This document shows, piece by piece, positions 22,480 through 32,630 of a stretch of 64,000 nucleotides of DNA. The notes under the pieces are model-generated. The model was given only the letters and a program-made list of their open reading frames with translations, did not search any database and had not been told where the DNA came from. Every line of letters begins with the position of its first letter. Within the stretch, counting starts at the first letter, position 1. The DNA is taken from the NCBI GenBank assembly GCA_000827265.1, contig KN834749.1, forward strand, positions 2,221,500 to 2,285,499, in the 5' to 3' direction. Both the position numbers and the translations under genes were made by a program. This DNA is from Collybiopsis luxurians FD-317 M1 (taxonomy: Eukaryota > Basidiomycota > Agaricomycetes > Agaricales > Omphalotaceae).

Positions 22480-24522
22480 ATGGATCAAAAACGACTCGCC
22501 GCTCTCGATACAGAGATCCTCGTCATAGATGTCCAACTAGAAGCTCTCGGGCGCAGAGAAGGGGAAATTCAACGCGTTTTGGCGGAGATGCGGAAGATGC
22601 AGGATGCGGTGGCGGCAGAAAAAGAAGCCTTGATAGCTAAACGGAGGAGACTGGAGGCCCAAAAACAGCCTATCCATCAACTTCCCGCCGAAATTCTCCT
22701 TGAAATCTTCTCGCAGCTTGTGCGGTATACCTCAGACGCAGTCAGTATCGAAGACCAGCGTACACTGGTCAATTTATCGCACACTTGCAGTTCATGGCGC
22801 GCTTTATGCTTGGGAACCTCCCGCCTTTGGACGTTTATACACTTTCCCTGTACTGGTTGGAACGAAAATCGCGTCGAGACGTTTCTCGAACGGTCGGGCG
22901 ACGCGCCTTTGGACATCATTTTTGGCGGAGAAGGATGTTTTTCGCATACGATTCAATGCAGGCCTGTAACCCGAAAACTGACGCGGTTCCATGATATGCT
23001 TACCGAGAATCTTCATCGCCTGAGATACTTATCTGTCGAATGTATGGCTGTCGACACAGCGGCGGTAGTCGTCGACCTTTTACTGAACAGCCGAAAAATC
23101 AATCGACTTCCTCAACTTTCGTCGCTATCGCTTGCCATTACGCGAGAGGTTGCATATTCTGCTTCCTTTCCCGGTGCGCAAAGGCCGCGGTCTGAATTCT
23201 CAGGCGTAGCCGAGCAGCCTAACGGAGTCTTGAAACATCTTCGTTTGCAGCGTTTACCCCTCCTGACGCTTCCACCGCACTTCTATACTTCGTTAACGAC
23301 GTTGGAGATATCCTTTTCCCAAATGCCATTACCCAACTCGATTTCGCTCTCTGACTTAATCGCGATCCTTGGAGTGTCTAGACAACTCGTGCATTTCTCC
23401 CTTTCCATCAATTTGCTGGCCACTATGCAAGACCCCAGTATTGAACCTGTTCTGCTTCCTCACTTGAAGCAGATTGACTTGGATTGCGGTCACGCAGTTG
23501 TCATACCAAGATTGCTTTCACGAATCGACGCGCCTGCACTGGAAAGGATCGAGATTTGGCTCGTTCCGAAATCGCCTTCTCCATCTTACTTCTCGGAAAA
23601 TCACAATAAGCTGTATCTGAATCTGTCCTCTTTGAAAGAGCTGAGCCTCCAGTTTCTTGCTCAGCACGATGATCAACTCTATTCCTCTCTTCGTCCCCTC
23701 CTTTTCCCGGCTCTCCAAAAACTCGAAATTGTAAACACCGATCCTAACGTGCGATCTGAGGCCTATGCTCACTTGTACCTCCCTCCCCTTCCTGGATTCG
23801 AGAGTCTTTTCCGCGATCCACGATTTCCACTTCTCACACATCTTTCACTGTCACATTTCGAGATTGGAAACGCAAACGTCGAAACGCTACTGGGCTATAT
23901 CCCAGCCTTGACCTCGCTCTCATTGGATAAAGTGACGAATTGCTTGTCTCTGCTAGTCAGCCTGGCTTTGAAAGCTCCACGCGTAGCCGCTGGTCAGTCA
24001 CTGGGTTGGATGACAGAGTTGGAAGGTGGCAAAAAGAGCAAGGAGGCTCAACAACCGCAGCGTAGGATGAAGTTTTGTCCTCGACTAGAAGCATTGTCCT
24101 TTTGGAATTGTGGCTTGGATATTGCCATTTTATGGAACATGGTCGAGGCGCGGAATAATCCTGGTCACGCCGATGCAGATGAAGGTGGACCATTTACCAC
24201 TATTGGAGGAAACACCAAACAATCGTTTAGATCAGGTTCTACTGAAAAGGACTCAGCGGTTTTACCTGCTCGTAGATTGATCAAGCCTCTCCGTCGGACC
24301 AGATTCCCGTTGCAAGCTTCTGAGTCAGGAAATAAAGAGCAAGAGCTTTCTTCGTCCCAATCTAATTCCAGCTCTTCATTGTTGCAGGCTATGCACGCTA
24401 GCATCGTCCAGCCTCCTTCGAAGATATCGTATCTGAGGCTCGCTGGATGCAAAGGGGTGGATGAGGCATCGGCAGGGAAATTGGGGAAATGGGTCAAAGA
24501 TGTAGTTTGGAGTGAACGATAA
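22480..24522 (+). CDS. Intronless F-box protein with leucine-rich-like repeats
   Basis: A single uninterrupted frame of 680 residues, unusual in this intron-rich window. The N-terminus is a predicted coiled coil (about residues 1-65, rich in Glu/Arg/Leu). The F-box follows at about residues 66-110: PIHQLPAEILLEIFSQLVRY and LSHTCSSWRALCLGTSRLW. The remainder has irregular leucine-rich segments such as PQLSSLSLAI and LKHLRLQRLPLLTLPPHFYT. An F-box links substrates to Skp1-cullin-Rbx1 ubiquitin ligases, and the C-terminal part would bind the substrate. The coiled coil, F-box and leucine-rich order is typical of the expanded F-box families of mushrooms, most of which are uncharacterised. A Ser-rich insert lies near residues 560-640. 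Substrate unknown. Confidence 0.88.
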   Translation: MDQKRLAALDTEILVIDVQLEALGRREGEIQRVLAEMRKMQDAVAAEKEALIAKRRRLEAQKQPIHQLPAEILLEIFSQLVRYTSDAVSIEDQRTLVNLSHTCSSWRALCLGTSRLWTFIHFPCTGWNENRVETFLERSGDAPLDIIFGGEGCFSHTIQCRPVTRKLTRFHDMLTENLHRLRYLSVECMAVDTAAVVVDLLLNSRKINRLPQLSSLSLAITREVAYSASFPGAQRPRSEFSGVAEQPNGVLKHLRLQRLPLLTLPPHFYTSLTTLEISFSQMPLPNSISLSDLIAILGVSRQLVHFSLSINLLATMQDPSIEPVLLPHLKQIDLDCGHAVVIPRLLSRIDAPALERIEIWLVPKSPSPSYFSENHNKLYLNLSSLKELSLQFLAQHDDQLYSSLRPLLFPALQKLEIVNTDPNVRSEAYAHLYLPPLPGFESLFRDPRFPLLTHLSLSHFEIGNANVETLLGYIPALTSLSLDKVTNCLSLLVSLALKAPRVAAGQSLGWMTELEGGKKSKEAQQPQRRMKFCPRLEALSFWNCGLDIAILWNMVEARNNPGHADADEGGPFTTIGGNTKQSFRSGSTEKDSAVLPARRLIKPLRRTRFPLQASESGNKEQELSSSQSNSSSSLLQAMHASIVQPPSKISYLRLAGCKGVDEASAGKLGKWVKDVVWSER

Positions 24523-24687
24523 ATATACGCCCTAGAGTACGTACTGATACACGTATAGAACAATGGATTAGCCTCTACAAGTCGTCAAATGCGTTATCAT
24601 CTAAAGAGCGAATGTGAATTATTACATGGAGACCGTTCTACACTGTATATGCAATGATGATTCCGAAACCAGCGAAACGTACGGAGA

Positions 24688-25477
24688 TTAGGTATTATGC
24701 CACAGTAAGGTCTTGAGATTCTTCCATACTTCCGAATCACGATAAAGATATGTCATCGAGTTGAACATTCCGGGCTGTATCGTTTCACCTCTCTCCTTGA
24801 ACAACCACATCACCGCGCCCCATGAAATGGCGGCTAACACAGCGAAATACCTGGGATGAGGGGGAATAGGCTTAACGGCGGCCGAAGCTCGAGGTGATTG
24901 CGGTGAAGCAGAGTATGAGCCCGATCTGGGAATGAAAGACGCTACGACTCGGGCGATTACGTAGAGAACGATCTAACACGTACGGTCAAAATACGGTAAC
25001 ACGCAGAAGGCGAAAGTCATACCTGTTCATTGACCGCTGTTCGTTCTCCAAAGACGAGGTATCCACCAATGAGCCCCGCGATGAAGGTATCTGCGCTACG
25101 TTCCTTGCCTCCGTTTGCATTCTTCTGTAGCAAGAGAAGGGTCTTGTAAAGTGACACGAATTTCGCCAAATTGAAAGCATGTTGTTTTGTAGCGCGATAA
25201 ATGACTTTTAATCGCGACATGACACTATGGATATTTGTTCGAGCTCTGGCTTGGGTCACTACTACGAAAACACTTACTCTCCACGACCAAACTTGTAAAT
25301 TTGAATCAGCTCAAGCTTTGGACGAAGATACAGCTAGAAAATCACCAGAATTGACATGACGAGGGCATGAGGAAAGCGAACTTTGACTCCATACACAAAA
25401 CCATTTCTTGCGCCCTTAATAATGGCGAGAAAATCGTGAAATGCTGGGTTCAAGACCAAGTTCTCAACGGTGTCCAT
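24688..25477 (-). CDS. PXMP4: Peroxisomal membrane protein 4 (PXMP4/PMP24)
   Basis: A four-exon gene with the full PXMP4 motif series: MDTVENLVLNPAFHDFLAI, GARNGFVYGVKVRFPHALV, MSILFGRGE, MSRLKVIYRATKQHAFNLAK, SADTFIAGLIGGYLVFGER and ISWGAVMWLFKERGETIQPG, then a C-terminal MTYLYRDSEVW. PXMP4 is an integral peroxisomal membrane protein related to the Tim17/22 group. Its molecular role is unclear. An apparent in-frame TAG after MSIL is removed by an intron of about 54 nt (25282-25335), giving the expected FGRGE. A second intron follows. The start is only about 112 bp from the stop of the upstream chromodomain gene, in the same orientation. Confidence 0.9.
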
Positions 25478-25589
25478 GGTGGAGGATTCGTAGCAAAAGA
25501 GAGTTACATCCTAATTTGGCAACTACTACGAGTACTTTTATCACATGCTAATGATACCGGAGTCCGAGCCGTCCGAACTTCCGAGCCAC

Positions 25590-28482
25590 TTACATCTTTG
25601 CCACCTCGAATTTTCCTAAAGTCCAAAATTCAATCTGTAACAAAGTGAGTGAAAAGCGTCCACCAAACTACTGAAGACTCCTCGGTACTTACACCGGGGC
25701 CAGAGATTTCTTCATTCTCCCCCTTCAGTACCACGAACCGTCGGTAATCCTCAATGATCTCTCGTTGAAGAAACATTGATTGTACACTTTGAACAATGTC
25801 TTCATTAGATTCCGTTAAGTGATGTTCCAGAGAAATCCGTCTTGCGGAAATGGCACGGTCGCATTCCTCCATAATATCGCTGCGAGAGCAAAAAGTAAAC
25901 ACTGCCTTTCGGTCATTCCAATTCTTTGCAGGATTTTCGATGAGCGATATTGAACCTTTCTCGATCGAGCCCATTAACTCATCGAGTACCGAAGTTTCAT
26001 TGATTCTGGATAAGGGAGTGAGCCTCAGCCATGATTTAGCTGGTTTATAAATGCACTTGCCTATCCCAGGCTTGACCGTAATACTGTTTCTTTGCCAGCC
26101 CAACAACGGAAGGAAGCAAGAAGACTTCCCAAAGAGGGTGAGCCGCAATCTCAATGATCTCGTCCAGTCTACTTAGATTTTCTATTATAGCTTGCGCAGT
26201 AAGAGTCAAAATACCACCTGAACAATTAAATAAGTAACATTCTCGACATAGCACTGAGTGAAAGTTACCAAAAGGAAAAATCTCATCAGGTAAACACAGG
26301 TTTTTCGAGGCATTGGTTCCATAAATAATAAAGAGCGGATCTTGCTTGCGTCGAATTTCTTTGGTTTGACAGCTCAAATGCTTCAGTTCGGTGACATGAA
26401 CGTAAACGATTTTGCACCCTGTGAGATCAGCTTCGGCAAGTTTTTCATCTTTGCCTTTGCGCTTTACGATTTGTTCGAGACCTTGGCGTAACACACCGGC
26501 TTCAGCCTTTGCCTCTTCTGAAAGCCCTCCAAAAAGCAACGTGGTGGTGGAAATATTTTTGACCAGCCACTTGAGGACCTTGTCTTCAAACTTGAGCCTT
26601 TGCAGCTCCTGGGGCACGGTCTGTGAGCAACCAGCTGGTTGACCTTCATTTTCTGGTAGCACTTTCGAAATTAAATCGTTATCATCATCGCTATCAAAAC
26701 CTCCAAACAGGGGTTCAACCATCATGGAATCAAAATCGGAAGTTAAGCCAAGCGAAGGTTCAGATACAGGTAAATCCATCTCTCTAGGTAGATGAAGGCT
26801 TGAAGGTTCCCTGAAAAAAAAAAAAAGAAGAAAACAGTCATTTTCAAAGACATGTGCATAAAATATTTTTCGTACGGGGAACCGGGGGCACCCATGTATA
26901 CGTCGGCTTTCACTGCTGGATGGACAAATCCATTCTCCGTTTTGTCACCCACGTCCATTTTGCCGGAAGTATTGAGGCTGCTATATTCACGCCAATCAGC
27001 TTTCTTAGATTGCGGATAAGAATAACCTACGCACGATGGGACTGGCGTTCGGCGTCTATGGAGATCTACGAACGTCCCCTCATTACCTTCTTCTTCTGGA
27101 ACATTTGGTACGGGCCGTATATTCACGTGTTGTGCTGACTCTTTGAAATTTTTACCGAGTGGAAGGCGATTGATTTTGTCTTGTATGCCTGACGTTCTAT
27201 TCTGGCCTCCAGATTCCGACCTATCTGTGAAAAGATCCGGAGGGCGTAGGGCGACAGCTCCTTTTTGATGACGCGCTTTTCTCTCGAGGTTTGAGTGTAG
27301 ACCAAGAATTATATCTTTTGGCACAAATATTGTTGGCGTAGGCTTGACTACCTCCTAACACTCGTTGAAAAAGCTGGAAAGAATTTGAAAAAATGGCCCT
27401 TACATTGTTCGGTACTTTATTGCCGGACCTACTCTCAGAAATAGTAGGGAGAACCTTCTGTGCGGGGGCTGGGATATCAGTCTGAACGTGTGTATCTTTA
27501 TGAGATCGCAAATTGACTCGAAATTTAAGCACAGAAACTTACCTCAAAGTCGTGTTCGGGGGCTGGAATATCGGTCTGAATGGGTAAATCGTAGTGATAT
27601 CTCAAATTGAGCCGAAACTTAAACAGAGGAACTTACCTCGAACTCGGAGGAAGATTCTTCCTCTGACGAACTAGAACTGGGAGTTTCACTCCGGAACTGT
27701 AAAGAGCCCCAAAGAATTCAAACTTGAATTAAATTTTGGATGAAGCACACTTACCCTTGCATTTTCAGCGGCACGTTGACTCGACGTAGAAGAGGGGATC
27801 ATGATGACCAATTTCTTCAGTGCATCATCCACGTCTTTTTGATGTTCTTGCTCCACTTGAATCTTCCTGGAGTTCGCACTTGTTTTGCGCTTGGTTTTTG
27901 ATCCATTGAGGAGACTATGAGTTTTCCTGGAGTGATAGGCGGCTAGATCACACTGAGCAAGCCCGGAGGCAGGCTCCCATCTACAGTGGGAGAAAATATA
28001 CGTTCATAGGGCGCAAGATAGCAAGTTCCAAGTCCTTACGAATTCCATTTTGTAGGCCAGCCACGCCACTCGAGTTCGAAATTGAGAAAACCCTACAGTC
28101 AAAGGACACGGCTACGCACTTACTTTAATTAGATACTCCTGCCCGAGAGATGATTTGAAGTCGAAAAGAAGACGGGGAATATAAGAAACTTATACATACG
28201 ACTGTCCTACCCCGCTTACGGTCATCAAGGATTTTTTCTGAAAACCTTAGTGAAGCAGCGATTGAGATCAGTAAAAAGTCAATAGCATACCCACTTCCCA
28301 GAGTTTTTCCCCCTTGGAATCGGTCGTCACAGAGTCGTTGTAACCTTCTTCAGCGATGGCTGAAGAATTGAGCCTGCTATGAGAGTACCAAATTTGCCAC
28401 GACAAATTGCCCACTCACCATCGGCCCAAATTTGCTCGACCTCAGTAGGGCTTAATTCTGCTGCATCTTTCTTCCTCGGCAT
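25590..28482 (-). CDS. Chromodomain protein with a long unassigned C-terminal region
   Basis: About a dozen exons. The protein starts MPRKKDAAELSPTEVEQIW. The chromodomain is assembled from several small exons: EEKILDDRKRGRTVEYLIK, WRGWPTKWNSWEP and ASGLAQCDLAAYH, with the aromatic cage residues expected for methyl-lysine binding. A Ser/Lys-rich linker follows, including an exon pair that repeats TDIPAP. The C-terminal 350 or so residues look globular: EDKVLKWLVKNISTTTLLFG, ADLTGCKIVYVHVTELKHL, GILTLTAQAIIENLSRLDEI, EVFLLPSVVGLAKKQYYGQ and a final exon IEFWTLGKFEVAKM. A chromodomain plus a folded C-terminal half recalls heterochromatin factors such as Chp1, but I cannot show homology there. 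Likely nuclear, binding methylated histone H3. The stop at 25590 lies close to the PXMP4 start. Confidence 0.8.
27463..27638 (-). repeat. 82-nt exon-intron tandem duplication inside the chromodomain gene
   Basis: Two similar 82-nt units (27463-27544 and 27557-27638) start at a common CGGGGGCTGG and end at ACTTACCT on the plus strand. Each contains, on the coding strand, a splice donor, an intron and the start of an exon encoding TDIPAP. Units differ by scattered substitutions but keep equal length. Confidence 0.8.
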
Positions 28483-28611
28483 TTTTTCTTCTGTACGTTT
28501 AACTCAAAGTAGCTGTGGTTAACTTGAAGTTTGGACCCGTTTGAACTCTGCAGAATTCACTGCTCAGAAGCACGTGTCCTCTTCGGCAGGCGCTTATCAC
28601 ATTCTTGCACC

Positions 28612-30112
28612 ATGTCCTCGAAATCCAAGAGTAAACAGGAGGAAGCCCTTCAGCTTCTGGATGACTTGGATTCTTTCACACCCATAGACAGCGGCGGCAC
28701 GGCTTCTGGTGCAGCACCAACTGGTCCAGCTCCGGAAAATGAAACCGAAGTGCTTGCCTTCCTTGACGAAATAACCCAGAAAAGCTCAGAACCTACACGA
28801 TCTACGGCTTCGCTTCTTGAGAGGCCGGCTTCAAGATCTGGAGGTCCTATGCTGAGGAAAAGCACAGAACGTGTCAAACTAGGAGGCTCTTCGCTAAGTT
28901 CTACGGGCGCGTCAACCCCCATCAGGTCCGGTACACCGCCTACAAACTCCAAGACTGCAGCCAGCGCTGAGACTTCAGAACCTGCCCCTGCTGCTGCATC
29001 GAAAGGCGGCTGGGGCTGGGGATCTGTCTGGACTACGGCCTCTGTTGCATTGCAGCAAGCTCGGACCGTCGTCGACGAGCAGGTGAAGAATTTGCCGACG
29101 AATGAGCAAGCACAGAAATGGCGTGAAGGTGTCATGGAGTACGCAAAGTCTCACCAGCTGGATAAGCTTGGTAAGTCCCTTCAATGTGCTTACTATGGAT
29201 TCCTAATCCGGAATTCTTTTACAGGGCAAGACTTCAAACGAGTCGGCTTATCTACATTGACTGATATACTTAACGTTGTTGCACCTCCCATTTCTGAACA
29301 TGAAGTCATCCAGGTCTGGCTTAGTCACGATATGAGAGGTTATGATGGGATAGAAAATCTTGTCTATCGATCAATGTCAAGGGTAAGTGGAGGTCAAGGA
29401 GTTTCATTAGCACTGGATCTTGATGTTATTATGCATCTAGATTTTGGAACAAGTCGAAGGTGGTGATTTGATCGTGAACAGAGGTGAAGAGTCTCGACCC
29501 AAGGAAGAAGCGGGAAGCGTCGCCAGAGACCTCAATACTGTTGAAGGCTATGAAGCCGCCATCAAGCTCTCACAGGTAGGTTGGGTGCGCCAAGGATTCT
29601 CTTGTATAGGATCTCAACGTCCCATCTTCGTTTAGGCCAATCTGGATGAGCTCATCAAGATCAAGGATGCCGTACTGCAGGCGAAGAAGCAGAATGCATC
29701 ATCACTGCAATCCCCTACCTCATATTCCTACGTCTACTTGCGTGTTCAACCGTTCCTCACTTCGTATAGCGTCCCGTCTACTAGTTCGTTGGCTACTACC
29801 GAAGGATCTGCCCCTTCAGAACAGTCCAAGCAGCAGCATCTTCAGTTCTTGCTCTACCTTTGTGATCCCGAACACAACCTCATCCATTCAACAATTACCC
29901 AGGCTGTACCGGGAGCTTGGATGGGACTTTGGGATGAGTATGAGTGGGTAGAGGATTTGGTTGCGGAGGCTCTACGAGTTGGCGTGGAGGTCGTCGGGCA
30001 AGAATATCTCGTATCTCGTATGGGATGGGGAACCAAGGAAACTGCCGCGAAGGACAGCGAAAAGCTGGACATAAGCAAGGACACAGGGAGTGGGGAAACC
30101 GAGGATTCGTGA
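28612..30112 (+). CDS. MTC1: Maintenance of telomere capping protein 1 (MTC1) family
   Basis: A four-exon gene of about 430 residues. The N-terminus MSSKSKSKQEEALQLLDDLD leads into a disordered region containing FLDEITQK. The conserved block follows: GGWGWGSVWTTASVALQQAR, KNLPTNEQAQKWREGVMEYA and LGQDFKRVGLSTLTDILNVV, then PPISEHEVIQVWLSHDMRGY. The C-terminal part contains YSYVYLRVQPF, LQFLLYLCDPEHNLIHSTIT and DEYEWVEDLVAEALRVGVEV. This series matches fungal Mtc1 proteins, named from genetic interaction with the telomere-capping mutant cdc13-1. Yeast Mtc1 is found at vesicle or Golgi membranes, so the name may not describe its direct role. The start follows an in-frame upstream run without ATG context; MSSKSK is preferred. 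It is convergent with SPF27 (stops 149 bp apart). Confidence 0.87.
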
Positions 30113-30260
30113 CTCTTGGTTTAACACCACATACCCACGACTAATTTTCCTCCTTTTTGAGAACGACGAATTGCTTCATATGTATTATGCACAATATTTC
30201 GTTCAGAAGTCCATGATTGATAGCTCTATTGTACATACTATAAATGCCTTACAATTACCA

Positions 30261-31064
30261 TTATACCATCTCTGCTAGTTCCGCCTCTTTCTTGTTCAAA
30301 CGGTCTATTTCGGCATCCAATGCTACGTTTGCCATTTCGATTTGTAGCACACTTGAAATGAGCTCTGTCCAGCGCGTTTCTAGCGAAGTGAGTTGGGCTC
30401 CGATTTTTGTCTGTATGCCGAATAAGATTAAGGGATAGAGAACGATAAAATAACATACTTGGGAGTTTTTACGATCTCGGTTCACTTCTTCTGTAAGCTT
30501 CTTTAGGTCTTCCACTGCTTGGTCCACCTGTTTCACTGAGGCTTCCAGGAGGTAATTGTGAACTCTCCACGAATTCGCGCCGTATGTTTGTAGTAACGTG
30601 AGATTGGTTTGTCTGTCCGACGTCGCGTCATTTACATCTTGAATTTGAAAAACACTACAACATACCGAATTCTTTGATGCTCTAATTGTGCCCGGGCGTT
30701 GTCCAAAGCCGCCTTCCATTCTTCATCTGTAGCAGGAACTGAAGTTGGGGCAGGTAACTGATATCGCAAATTGTCTAACGGCGGCATCGGTTTGTGTGAC
30801 TCTATTCTCTCAAGTTCAGCCTGAAGAAGGGGGTTTTTCTGAAGCAAGGATAAGCAAGACAGTTGATCAGTTAGTTGCAACACGAACCGTGAAGAGCTGA
30901 TGTGCGGGTGGAACGCGTGGATGTAAAGTTGATGGTGGTTTTGGTTGGCGGGCTAATTCCTGCTCGACTTTTTCTTTGAGAAAAGGATATTTTGTGAGGT
31001 CGTCGTCATAATAAGGTAGAGAATCGTAAATTTCTGGTGCAGAAGCGGACTCGGATTCTGACAT
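30261..31064 (-). CDS. Pre-mRNA splicing factor SPF27 (BCAS2/Cwf7)
   Basis: Subunit of the Prp19 complex (NTC) that activates the spliceosome. Four exons give about 230 residues. N-terminus: YDSLPYYDDDLTKYPFLKEK, then VEQELARQ and LHPRVPPAHQLFT, the conserved family opening. Further motifs are NPLLQAELERIESHKPMPPL, RYQLPAP, ALDNARAQLEHQRIRQTNL and LLQTYGANSWRVHNYLLEA. The C-terminal half is an almost continuous coiled coil with RWTELISSVLQIEMANVALD and EIDRLNKKEAELAEM. The whole order agrees with BCAS2/SPF27 and the length is normal. The start codon is only 65 bp from that of the divergent complex I gene, so the two share a promoter. Confidence 0.93.
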
Positions 31065-31129
31065 TATCGGAGTTTGAGAACAAGTTGGCGCAAAAATAAG
31101 CGCCCAAATTTCGTTGTTACCTACTTACC

Positions 31130-32292
31130 ATGCTGTCTCGAGTAGCCATGCGTCCTGCTTTCCGAGCAGGCTCTGCGCTGACTCTGGCTAGAAGGACTCG
31201 ATATATTCACGGCTCGACGTCGTCCAGAGGTAAGGTGCAACAATCAGGATATTCGTCAATTTACACGTCTGGCTTTCCAGCTTCTGCGTCCCCGTTCACC
31301 GAACAAACTTCTCCCAATCCTGCCGTTGAGAAATACGCCGAGGCAGCTGAAAAACTCCACACCTATGGCTCTTATCTTATGCAATGTCTACCCAAATTCA
31401 TTCAGCAATTTTCTGTGCTGAATGATGAGCTGACTCTATACACCCCTCCTTCCGGAATCATCCCAGTCCTCACATTCCTCCGCGACCATTCCCAATGCCA
31501 GTTCAAGAGTGTGATGGATATTAGTGGAGTCGATTTTCCTGAGAGAGAAAAGAGGTTTGAAGTTGTGTATCATTTGTTGAGTGTGAGGTTTGCAGGAAGG
31601 GTGAGGGTCAAAACGTATGCCGGGGAAGGGGACCACGTACCGAGCGCAGTGGAAGTATTCAAAGGTGCAGATTGGTACGTCCTGACAATATTGTTGTGAG
31701 TTGGAGATGTGAACTTTTTGGTGCAGGTACGAGCGTGAGGCTTGGGACCTGTTTGGAATCTTCTTCAGTGGCCACCCAGATCTGTACGGTTATTCCGGTT
31801 TCAGTCATATACATGAATCTAATTATTTCGTAGTCGCCGTATCTTGACCGACTATGGTGAGTTTCTGCTTTCTGTACAAGTGGAGTTCCTAAACGTTTCG
31901 TAGGTTTTGAGGGACACCCTCTAAGAAAAGATTTTCCTCTTACTGTAAGTGAATAGCATTGACATCCAGTTCTGCGACTGAAACAAAATTCAGGGATACA
32001 CCGAGGTGCGCTATGACGAAGAGCGCAAGCGTGTCGTTTACGAGCCGCTCCAACTCACCCAAGCCTTCCGGTTAGTGTATGATCTAGTTTGGACTACTGC
32101 CGTTCAACTGATCTCCTTCTTCAGTAATTTTGAGTCACTTTCTCCTTGGGAGCAAGTTGGCCAGGGTGTTAAGCCAAACAGGTGTGTGGGGGTACAATGC
32201 AAAACTTTTAGCTTATCTCAATTATCCTTTGTAGGCCTGAAGACCTCAAGCCTCTACCTCCACCAAAAGCTGAGCCCGAGGTCAAGAAGTAG
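31130..32292 (+). CDS. NADH:ubiquinone oxidoreductase 30 kDa subunit (NDUFS3/NUO-30.4 type), mitochondrial
   Basis: A core subunit of the peripheral arm of respiratory complex I. The N-terminus ([20 protein letters not shown], Arg-rich, no acids) is a mitochondrial presequence. The mature part contains [20 protein letters not shown], then [20 protein letters not shown] and [20 protein letters not shown]. The signature [20 protein letters not shown], continuing [17 protein letters not shown], is the 30 kDa family motif. The C-terminus ends [14 protein letters not shown]. Six introns of 45-65 nt were placed by joining these conserved segments; the exon encoding ILTDYGF is very short. The gene diverges from SPF27 across 65 bp. 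Confidence 0.95.
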
Positions 32293-32630
32293 TATACACA
32301 TTAGAAGTAGAAACTATGCCAATAAATTATGGTAGTAAAAGCGAAAAAGTTGAAATGTCTGATTCTGAGTGTCTGTGTGGCACTTCGCCTCGGACCGGAT
32401 CAAATTGATTACCTGTTTAGGATAACTGCCCGAACACATTCCGGTCAGTCTTTACAACAGCGACTTTCGTTTCTGGTGATACACCGTCCCCAGGCAAGTT
32501 GAATGAATACAACGCTCATTTTAGATTTGTAGTTTTCTCTAACCTTTACTTCTAATTTCTTCACTCACAGAAACATATCGTCCTTGGACTTCCACGAAAA
32601 ACTAACCCAAGCGTCTTGATAGACGCGTCT

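Noticed and set aside
25315..25340. In-frame TAG in PXMP4 suggesting a pseudogene
   Set aside because: A 54-nt intron with good ends removes it and restores the conserved FGRGE segment.
26815..26829. Poly-A run as a retroposon tail
   Set aside because: It is the pyrimidine tract of a minus-strand intron of the chromodomain gene, directly before its acceptor.
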